In this document: positions 53,814 through 62,550 of the stretch, in pieces
Position numbering within the stretch: the first letter of the stretch is position 1
How the letters are laid out: every line of letters starts with the position of its first letter
Assembly (NCBI GenBank): GCA_020726505.1
Contig: JAHLEZ010000021.1
Coordinates: 868,001 to 932,000 of the forward strand
Direction: 5' to 3'
DNA: 64,000 nucleotides
From: Leptodontidium sp. MPI-SDFR-AT-0119
Taxonomy: Eukaryota; Ascomycota; Leotiomycetes; Helotiales; Leptodontidiaceae
Translations under genes and position numbers: made by a program
The notes under the pieces: model-generated
What the model was told of the DNA's origin: nothing
Database searches by the model: none
Seen by the model: the letters and a program-made list of their open reading frames with translations, nothing else

Positions 53814-55517
53814 TCACTTCGCCTCAACCCGCCGATTGGCAGCCCTTCTCTCCCAATAGCCCTCTTGTCGGGGCCTGCGCCAGAGCTCGAATTTGACTGC
53901 GATGCCTTCATACGCCTGTCTCACGAGCTCAGATTCAAAGGCTCTCTTAACACTATCCAACCGCTTCCCATGAAGCTCCCAATAAGGATGGTCCGGCTCC
54001 TCATCCAATCCCGTCCTCTCTATAGGCAAAGGCATCTCATCACCAACCCACTCCCAATGAGAATATTCGAAATCCCTCAAAGTACCAGTCTCGAGCTTAT
54101 CCTCCATGCCCATCAGCACCCTCTCCCCATCACCAACCAGAACAAGACTCTTAAGAAACTTTTCCCCCTTATCAGGTTTCTTCTCCAAATACGGCGAACT
54201 CTCCTCCTGCCATCCATCCCACTCCCTAAATCTGCTCTTCTGAACAATTAACTCCTCTCTCATCCTAGCCCACTCCTCCTCACTCACCACCCCACCAACA
54301 ACCCACTCCGGAACCAGCGCATGCTCACTCCCACCCTCACTCCCATCACAAAACCCAATCTCCACCAAACTCAACGCCGCATTCCTCACTCTCCCCAACG
54401 CCCTCCCGAGGACCCTAACATCCGCATTCGGGAAATAAAAAACATCCCTCTCAAAATCAACAAGGTAGTGCGGGCGCTCGCAGTACTCGACGGGGAATTC
54501 CCAGCCTAGCATGACCAGCCGGACGGAGGAGTAGCGTTTGGCGATTACGTCACGGGAGGTCCTGCAGGCGCGGAGGCTGTTGAGGATTAGGAGGTGCGAT
54601 GTCCGCACGTCGTGAGGCCGGTTGAGGAATTCGAGACCTGTGGAGGAGGTTTCGAAGATTCGGGGCCCTGGGAGGGAGGAGGTCCAGATTTGGAGCTGGA
54701 GCTCGGTGGGGAGGAGGGGGAATTTGGGGAAGGTTTTTGGGGGGTGGTGGGGGATGGTGGGTCTTGGGGTTTGAGTGGTTGTGATTTGGAGATTGCGCGA
54801 GAGGTTGTCGACTCCGGGGTTTGGTGGAGGTGTGTACTCGATTTGTTTCGGATTTTGGTTTTGATTTTGATTTTTCGTGTGCTCCATTTGTCTCGGAATT
54901 TTGTTTTGGTCTTGTATTTGATTTTGAATTTGAATTGTAGTGTCGATTGTATTCTGACTCAGACTCAGAATTGGAATTTGAATCAGATCTTGGTTTTGAT
55001 TTGAATTTTGAAATAACGTCTGACATGAGTTTTGACTCTGAATCGGAATCTGACTTCGAATTAGATTCTGGTTTTGAGTATGGGTTGGAGTTTGATCTTG
55101 AATCGATGTCTGAGTTGGGTCCTTTATCCTGCCCGGAATCCCAGTTTGAAACTGATCCCGAGTGAGAACTTCTCTCAGACCAGTATTCCGAAATGGACTC
55201 TGACTCACATCTTGAATCTCTCTGTCCATCTCGCTCTGAATCTGATCTCCACTCCTCCTCGAACTCGAAAATGGACTCGATTCTGATTGCGCCTCCACCG
55301 GCGGGGGGTGATAATATCGTTTTTTCGTATCCAGTATACCACGAAAATATCTCATGAGCGGTTCCCGCTCCTCTTTGGATTTTGAAGGACATGTTTCCAC
55401 CATATCGAGGAGGGATGTTCGGTGTTCGGAGCCTGAAGGGGCGGTTTGGATGTAATCTCCTGTCCACTGATCCAAAATTGTATTGTGCGATGTAAAGTTT
55501 AGGTCGGTACTCGACAT
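53814..55517 (-). CDS. 2EXR-domain protein 1 with Gln/Asn-rich insertion
   Basis: Single exon on the minus strand, 567 residues from ATG 55517 (the frame upstream has only a TTG). Near residue 36 it has the motif LLDMVETCPSKSKEEREPLM...YFRGILDTKKR, which it shares with the two paralogues at 58 and 60 kb. The 2EXR domain follows at about 276 (FPKFPLLPTELQLQIWTSSL, then PGPRIFE), with HYLVDFERDVFYFPN and the C-terminal VRQAYEGIAVKFELWRRP, also conserved in the trio. Between the N-terminal motif and 2EXR lies a Gln/Asn/Ile/Thr-rich stretch (about 135-250), much longer than in the paralogues and prion-like in composition. A second minus-strand frame stays open for 348 codons over the same DNA because of hexamer-type repetition; the frame given here is chosen by the conserved domains. 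Function of 2EXR proteins is unknown. Confidence 0.8.
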   Translation of the reverse strand: MSSTDLNFTSHNTILDQWTGDYIQTAPSGSEHRTSLLDMVETCPSKSKEEREPLMRYFRGILDTKKRYYHPPPVEAQSESSPFSSSRRSGDQIQSEMDREIQDVSQSPFRNTGLREVLTRDQFQTGIPGRIKDPTQTSIQDQTPTHTQNQNLIRSQIPIQSQNSCQTLFQNSNQNQDLIQIPILSLSQNTIDTTIQIQNQIQDQNKIPRQMEHTKNQNQNQNPKQIEYTPPPNPGVDNLSRNLQITTTQTPRPTIPHHPPKTFPKFPLLPTELQLQIWTSSLPGPRIFETSSTGLEFLNRPHDVRTSHLLILNSLRACRTSRDVIAKRYSSVRLVMLGWEFPVEYCERPHYLVDFERDVFYFPNADVRVLGRALGRVRNAALSLVEIGFCDGSEGGSEHALVPEWVVGGVVSEEEWARMREELIVQKSRFREWDGWQEESSPYLEKKPDKGEKFLKSLVLVGDGERVLMGMEDKLETGTLRDFEYSHWEWVGDEMPLPIERTGLDEEPDHPYWELHGKRLDSVKRAFESELVRQAYEGIAVKFELWRRPRQEGYWERRAANRRVEAK

Positions 55518-57329
55518 AGCCTGTCGACAGTGGAATGAAAGCGGACTGGACAATTGCTAAGAAGGTTATGATGAAAATGCAGGGATGTATTGGCACGGTT
55601 GCGTTGGAGTTTGGATGTGAGATGATGATGGCTATGGGAGGAATGAATTGAATGAAATTCCCCTGTAACTTTTTTGAGATGTTAAACCAAAGACTTTTGA
55701 TGTCGAGAAATGGGAATTCTATTATATAGTATCTCTAGGGCCCGCGTGCTGATTCCGTGGGTGGAGATCTAAGTCTGGCCATGTTAGCATTCCACATCTA
55801 GTCAGGTTCAGGTGTGGTTCTTTTAGCGATGTCGTCATGTTACCCAAAGAGGGTATTTCCTCCATTGCATGTTCCATTGTGAACAGATGTCGAACGGAGT
55901 TGTGGGAGTGATGATGGCGGAAATGGGAGGTTGTCGCTGCGAAATTGATCTTTGTTTAAAAAGGAAACCGATTGAATCTTGGGAGAAACTAGAAACAGCT
56001 GATCTTTAATGTAACAGACATATTGAGAAATGAACTGCTGTGTCTATTCTAGGTCTTAGAGGTGCCGTATGTGGGAATTTTCGGTACCAATTTAGCTGCT
56101 AGGTGGCTCGCTAGTTTCTAGTTCAGCACGACTTCGTTGGTTTCTCGCTTATTTTGGTATATCAATAACTCTTCCTCCAAACAGGACTCTCGTAGCTGGC
56201 AGTGATTGCAAAACGACATTTGTTTACAGAGACAGAGTTGATGAGAGAGCTTTAGGTGTGCATCATTTGAGGTTCGGGATGCTTCTGTGCCATGATATTT
56301 TCTCGCTCGTTTAGTGAAGATAGGATGGGTTGGGTGATCAGAGGTGTAGCTATCTCCAATAATTCCGTCGAAGCGATTTTTTCCTTATCTCCTTATGGCT
56401 CACCACATATATGACTCAAAATAATTCCAAGTATATGTATATTGTACTGGAGATTATGTAAGGACCGGCGAATGGGACAGCTTCACAACTTCAAAGTGAT
56501 TTTCGTTGGCAGGTCTACGTAGTTTGACCAGACCAGCCGGAAGTGATATTCGATTAGGGAAAGACTCACATTAAGTTCAGATAAAGAGGTTTCATAATTC
56601 TACTCGGACTTGGATTGAAACCTTTTAAAAGATTGATCGTCGATCGACTAAGGGAATGCTTTAGATGTACGTAGGTATCTAGTGAAGTGATTTTGGCAGG
56701 AACGATCGGTAGGGCACACGAGATAGAATCTAACGCAGAGACAGCTGGAGCTCTCCTAGGGTCTTACTTAGCAGTAATTGCAGTGAATTTAAGTATTCTA
56801 TGTACGAGTTTATGAGGGCAAAACAGTTGCATTCAATTGTCTCAGTGAATTCAAGTTGCATCGTCCCGATACCGAAAGCAAGGAGGTACGACTGAAGAGG
56901 GGGCTTAACGCTGCCGCACGAGGCAAAGTACACCAAAATTAGTATGTGTTTCCTTATTTCTCCCCTTTGAGCCCTTTCGCGCTAGCGTTTGATTAGCTGC
57001 GAAATATGACTTTGCATAAAGTGGCTGCTTGATGAGATTATTGACTTTCATTTAACCGGGACCAATTGCAATTGCTTTTGTACCTTCGTACCTCCTGGCT
57101 CTCTTTAACCCCGGATGATAGAATTATGGATGATGATTCTCGCACACAGAGTGAGGAAGCTTCCTTTAAATGGGTAGCGGGCTGAGCTATACGCTTGGAC
57201 GTGCCATAGCGTACGCACGGTAACAGCTCATCAACCCTTACGAGATATTCTTACACCCGAAGGGCCGAAGGAGGTGGGAGGGGAGTCTAAGAGATAGGGT
57301 TAAGGTCCCCTCAGCGTATATTCATTATC

Positions 57330-57709
57330 CCCTTAACTGCCATTCGGAACGGGTTTTTTTGGAGCCTAAAGGCCCCTGTAACACAGCCTGTAGCGAGCCC
57401 CTAATTAAGCGAAGAACACCAAAATTCAGCACTTACTTCAAAGTCGAAATCGTTAAGCTTCATAAGCTAGAATTCAGTGCCTTTCTTCTATAAAAGCTTT
57501 ACTTTCGGTCTAAGGGACCCGGATCATTTAGATCTGCTTGTACGTCTTCGGGCATAGTTAGCACATTAAATGTAAATGATTTTGGGTAGAGAAAATGGGT
57601 TTATTGATGTTATTGTTTATCTGCGCCCTTAGCGTACATGCCCTGTAGTTAGGGCAACGGTAGCGCCCCGTTTCAGCCCTGGGAAAACCCGTATCTGGCA
57701 GTTAAGGGG
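57330..57709. mobile_element. 380-bp terminal-inverted-repeat element (MITE-like)
   Basis: The left end CCCCTTAACTGCCA (57330-57343) is matched exactly by its inverse TGGCAGTTAAGGGG at 57696-57709. The match continues after a three-base offset with ACGGGTTTT inward on both sides. The interior has no coding capacity. No target-site duplication is obvious. A non-autonomous DNA transposon is the simplest reading. Confidence 0.65.
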
Positions 57710-57938
57710 CGCGCTCTCACACAATTTCAGTACGAGGCAAACCCGGAGAGAGACAACCTTCCGATTCCTTCCCGTTTAACCACAAGAGATACACCTGACT
57801 CAAAAAACCATCATCGTCCACCCTAAAGGTGAGAGAACAGAAGCTTGCTTGGTGACCACACGGCCATCTGAGTCTCCCAGCAAGGCCTTCCCTCCAAGAA
57901 AGCCAAGTTATTGCTGGCTACACTGCGTCTACCAAACG

Positions 57939-58047
57939 AGGCTAGCCAAATTCGTCTCCGGTAAAGCGATAACTCCTCAGGCAGGTAGGTAGCCTTCGCT
58001 CCATGAATGAGAGCCTGTTCAAAGTCGCTAAATCATTTCAGAGCATT
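57939..58047 (+). repeat. Partial copy B of the 22.4 kb inverted-repeat element
   Basis: It begins GGCTAGCCAAATTCGTCTCC like the end of copy A (in fact closer to A's right end). It continues through AAGCGA and a GTAGGTAG stretch, and contains a ~42-base block at 58006-58047 nearly identical to 22490-22541, with mainly transition differences. No right inverted end was found downstream. The block includes an ATG (58007) in frame with the 2EXR gene that follows. Confidence 0.6.
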
Positions 58048-58078
58048 GCCTTGTAGGGATCAGGTCATCCCGCTCAGT

Positions 58079-59094
58079 ATGGCTCCCTCCACATCATTAC
58101 ATGTTTTCATTCATACAGTGAGCCCTGGCTACTATAACATTTCCTCCCACGTAGCCACTCGTCCTCGTGGAAGGTTTAGAACAGACTTGCTGGATATTCT
58201 TGAAGCCGCTGCATACCTGCCAAAAGAAAAGCTGGCACCTCTTATGGAATACTTCAAGAAGGCAGTCGATTGCAAACGCCGGTGTCGACTTCCCACTCCC
58301 AAAAACAACCAGCCTGGACAAGAAGCGCCATCGCAGAGGCCCACTGCCTTCACCTTGTTCCCGGAGCTACCTTTAGAACTGCGGAATATGGTGTGGAAAC
58401 GGGCTCTGCCAGGTGCTCGCATACTAGAAATGCCTTACTTTGGGCCTCAGTGTCTGAACAGATCGTGGGATGCCAAGAGATCACAAAGAGCCGTCCTAAA
58501 TATTGCCAAATGCTGTACCGAAGCAAAAATGGTTGTTGCGAAATGTTATGTCACATTGCCCCTTCGGGAACTCCAGGGGAACTGCTTTAGCCACTGTACA
58601 GGTGATAGCGGCTCGGTCTACCAGCAACAGACCTACTTCGTCGACTACCAACAAGATATTTTCTACTTACCTTGGGGCGACTTGTGTGATCTTCTGAATC
58701 TGTCTATTGACAGTGACTTAGCCAAAATGTCGAGAGTCACCCAAATGGCAATCTCAATCCGTCCTCCCCACTATTTTTCTGGCTACCAGACAATATGCCC
58801 CAAAGATTTTGAAAAATTGAAGGCGCTACGAAATGTGATATTCATTGGCGACTGTGAACGGGTCGGGGCGGGGGTGGGTGATCCCTCTACCAGGTTCACC
58901 AGATCAGAGCTTGAAGCTCTTGATCGTGAGGATGCACTACCAATCCATCGGACGGAATTTGAAGAAGAACGGATCATCCATTTATCGAAATGAACAAATC
59001 TGGGATTCATAAGATTCGGAGCTTACTTGCGGACAATACCGTCAAAGAGGCTTACAAGGACATCAAGGTGAGCTTTGAGATCTGGCGGCGATGA
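58079..59094 (+). pseudogene. 2EXR-domain protein 2, C-terminus broken by an apparent frameshift
   Basis: The main frame from ATG 58079 (or 58007, inside a repeat) ends at 58993, 304 residues. It has the shared N-terminal motif (LLDILEAAAYLPKEKLAPLM, then YFKKAVDCKRR) and the 2EXR start (FTLFPELPLELRNMVWKRAL, PGARILEM). The family stretch YFVDYQQDIFYLPWGD follows, then a degenerate C-terminal part. The paralogues' C-terminal block (DHP...VKxAYKGIxVxFELWRR) is present but in another frame: DHPF from 58972 and TVKEAYKDIKVSFEIWRR, ending TGA 59092-59094. A net -1 shift near 58970 separates it. Either the gene is recently damaged or one base is missing in the assembly. No intron fits. Confidence 0.7.
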
Positions 59095-59749
59095 GTCATG
59101 TCAGTGCTCGCGGGGGGGGGTTGCTATTGCTACACCAACTACACCAAAAGTTTAGTTGGAGCGTGGGGAGCTGATGGAGAAGATTCGATACCGCTTTGCT
59201 AGAGAAAGGACATGGAGCTGCGTCTGTGGCATCTATCACTGATCTGATCTGAGATACGGCTGATGGTACATGTACAGTGGTATGAATGGGAGTTCTTGCT
59301 GGGAAAAGTTGATGATTCGAGAAGCGTTGTTTTCCAAACCTTTTGCTGCAATCTCCGTGAAAATCTGCTATGTGAATCTAGGGAATCACGGCGAATCGGG
59401 TCCCGGTACTGTATCATGGACATTAAGACCCTTCTTTGAGGTAGTATCTGATTCCATGCACAGATACTATAGCTAGACATGGTCAAGTGTCCCAATCTGA
59501 GCATTTTCTTAGTACATGCGCGCGCAGTTCCCACATCTCATACAAAGTCAATCGCAAGAAAGTTCCGCAGCAAACCCCACAATCAAAGCTCAATAGTCTC
59601 TCAATGTGCTCGCCAGCCAGATGTATATCACAAAACCATGTGAGTACGTTCCCCCCAGTCGAAGCAATTAATAGGCAACTACAACTGTTAGCAAGAATCC
59701 AATGTACAGAAGGGGTCTGGGTATAGACTCACTTCAGGAATCCCACGAT
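59095..59749. other. Intergenic, about 0.65 kb
   Basis: This is the 3' space between two convergent 2EXR genes. A G-run (nine G) occurs at about 59110-59118. Nothing else was recognised. Confidence 0.45.
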
Positions 59750-60977
59750 CTATTCCTTCGCAGGACGGCGCCAGAGCTCGAACCAGACACGGATACCCTT
59801 GTAGGCTTGCTTTACCTCTGGAGTAGCGAACATAACCGACAAATCCATGAACTCGTCATCCAAGATCTTTCGGTAGGGGTGGTCCTCATCATCTCCAACG
59901 TAGGTTCGAATCAATGGCGCATGGTCCAACTCCTCGTATCCCGGGAATCCCATCATCAGAGGGTACTCGACACCTCGGCGTTGCTCAAGCTCGATTCTTG
60001 GGGTATCTAGACGACGCTCGCAGTCGGCAACGTAGATGATCTGCTTGATCTTTGGCATGTTGACTGAGATGAATTGATCGGTCTCGGTGGACGTGAAGAT
60101 CCATTCAAAGTGCAAGGCAACATTCTTGACCTTGACGAGATCCTCATTCTCGTTTCCGAGAGGGTCCTGGTACTGGGTGCTGAAGAAGTCTTCCATGTTA
60201 CCATCTGGCAAATAGAAGATATCCTGCTCCCAGTTGACGAGGTACGTCTGTTCACCAAATCCACTGGAAGTTACGGGGACTGCGTAGAATGAGCATACTC
60301 CGATAAGCTTGACTTTCTCGAAACGCTCCAGGATGGAAAGGTAGGCCTCCTTGCAGGAACGGGCAATGTTCAAGATGGATCGATGGGCTACCTTCGCGTC
60401 GATAGCACGCTCCAGGTAATTGACGGATCCGGGTCTGATCTCGAAGATACGAGCGTCAGATGTAGAGTGCTTCCAGATCAATCGTCGCAACTCGGTTGGG
60501 AGGTTGGGGAAGACAGTGAAGCTTGCTGGTCCGGAGTCATTGACTTGTCTGTTGGCAGAGGCTGGGTGACGGAAGCGCTTGCGGGTGTCGAGAATGCCTT
60601 GGAAGTACTTCATCAATGGTGCGATCTCTTGCTTGGTCATGGTGGAGGCAGCTGCAAGATGGTCAAGGAGTGGGTTACTGAAGCGTAGATTGTGTTGTCT
60701 CTGGATCTCCAGGTTGTTCTTGGCAATCTCCAAGTTATTGTTCATGATCTCCAAGTCCTTGTCCACCAGCATCTTCTGAAGCTTCATGCTATTGTTGAGG
60801 AGGTCAAAAAGCATCGCCATCTGGTCTGTGAAGGCGGCCATTTCAGCAGCTGGACTTTGTTGAGAACCAGTAGATCTGCAGTCTTCGAGTCAGCCAGGAG
60901 GTCTTTGGGAAAGGTAATGGAACGTTGTAGACTTACCGCTCCAGACGGGAGAACTCTTCTAGAGCGGTGAACTCCAT
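59750..60977 (-). CDS. 2EXR-domain protein 3, with N-terminal heptad repeats
   Basis: Two exons on the minus strand, 60977-60937 and 60875-59750 (61-nt intron, GTAAGT...CTGCAG), give 388 residues. The first exon adds MEFTALEEFSRLER. A coiled coil follows with three nearly perfect heptads (LEIMNNN, LEIAKNN, LEIQRQH at about 72-92). Then come the trio motif (LLDHLAAASTMTKQEIAPLM, YFQGILDTRKR) and the 2EXR domain (FTVFPNLPTELRRLIWKHST, DARIFEI). YLVNWEQDIFYLPDGN and the intact C-terminal block VKQAYKGIRVWFELWRRP complete it. This is the best-preserved member of the local trio. Coding composition is even, unlike paralogue 1. Function is unknown. Confidence 0.85.
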
Positions 60978-62550
60978 GATTCGAGAGATCAAGTGTGTCG
61001 TAAAGGTACACTGGGAAGATTGGGGTCGAGATGAAGCCTCGAAAAGGTTGTAGCTCGAAGTTAGCGACGCGTCTAAGGTGAGGAGGAACTCGAGGGACTG
61101 ATAAACACGCTAATTCACTAGAGGACTAGCTCACTAATAGGAAGTGAGTGAGTTTGTGGTTCGCTTAGCAACAAAACATCCATCCCGGAAATTCCCGGTG
61201 GACGGAACGGGTCGGGGAATCGTGAGCGTGAACGTGAGGAAGTACAGTAAAGACAACAATGACGACAGGTACGTTACGTATGTATCAGATCAAAGAGAAG
61301 GTACGAGTGAAGCCTTCAGCACTGCTCTTTTGGGATCACAGTATAGTTATCTATTGTTTAAACTCTAACAAAGGAGCAGGAGACAACATTTCCCCTCCGT
61401 ATCTTCAACTAGCTGGAGAAGAGAACCATCAGATGTATCCTAGTGTACAGAATGGACTAAAGTATAAGAAAATAAATAAAGAACTCATAAATTCTCTCGG
61501 CAGGTGATTTACTACAATTGTGTACTGTAATCTTGCGTTTAAATTGCAAATGATTTACATTAGCACCGAAACAAGTACGAACCTCTAGAACCTTGCAAAG
61601 GTTCTTAAGTTTAATATTAAGTTAGCTTTAAGTTATAAATTAAGAGCGAGGAGTATACTTTAAAAATCTACCTTTGAAGGGTAATTATTAAAGAGATATA
61701 CGAAGCTAGAAGGTCTTCTACATACAAGCAAGCAGTTCTTCTTTAATAATACTAAATCAAAGACGAGGGGATTAATAATTAGGCCTCAGAAATAAGCCTG
61801 CCGATTCTATAAATAAACAAATGCTTCTATTATTAAGTGATATAGATAAAGAAAAGCTAAGTCTACATTAATAATTCATAATACAACAAATGCTGTAACA
61901 TTCAAACATCAACTCTCTTCTCGTGGAAATATACTAATGCCCAAGAAATCAAGAGTTCATAAATAGATAGCAGGGAGTTATATAGCGATCTTCATTCGTG
62001 TCTTTGCTGTGCTTGTACTGCTAGTTAACTGTCCAACAGGCTAGTCAACAGCAAAGAGGAGAAAGAGAACTCCCACAGAATCCACACCTCACGCTCACAC
62101 ACATTCCACGAAAACCCCCCCTGCAAATGACAGAAACACTTGGCAACAGATAACCTGATTCGCCCTTTCGGAAGCCGGCGTCCAATGATTCGGGGCTCGT
62201 GATACGCCGCCGCCACCAACAAAGCTAAGCGAGATTCGACTACCCGATTTGAGAAACGGGCATCTAAGAGGGATCTGACATCCTACCGTATCGTATCCCT
62301 CAATTAGCAAATGGGGTGCATACATCGATTTCCATTTCAGTAATATGGTCTTGTTGTTTACTCATATTTCTTCTAACCTGGTATGTTCGTGAGGAGTTAG
62401 TCCTATGCATGTACGGCTGGATGAAACGGTAGGGAAGGTTCACCAAGACAATTATTCAACGACATCGCCCATCTCACATCACACCATCATCTCATCACCA
62501 CAAGATCTATAGCTTAGCCAGACCTGGAAATCCTCACCCAGAGCGCAATC
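60978..62550. other. Intergenic, about 1.6 kb, including an AT-rich stretch
   Basis: This is the promoter side of 2EXR-3, then an AT-rich block (61540-61900) described separately, then about 500 bases of ordinary sequence leading to the monooxygenase. No gene was supported. Confidence 0.5.
61540..61900. repeat. AT- and TpA-rich stretch, possible RIP-degraded element
   Basis: Composition changes sharply to AT-rich with many TAA, TTAA and ATTA words and very few CpA/TpG-preserving features, unlike flanking DNA. No open frame survives. This is the usual look of repeats hit by repeat-induced point mutation, but the parent element cannot be named. Confidence 0.4.

Larger units (their letters stand above)
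55518..58078. other. Intergenic, about 2.5 kb, with transposable-element remnants
   Basis: No gene was supported. From 57330 on it contains an inverted-repeat element and a partial copy of the 22.4 kb element, which abuts the second 2EXR gene. 55600-57300 shows nothing I can name. Confidence 0.5.

Noticed and set aside
54550..55596. 348-codon alternative minus-strand frame overlapping 2EXR-1
   Set aside because: Open only because of hexamer-type repetition; it lacks the conserved 2EXR and N-terminal motifs found in the other frame.
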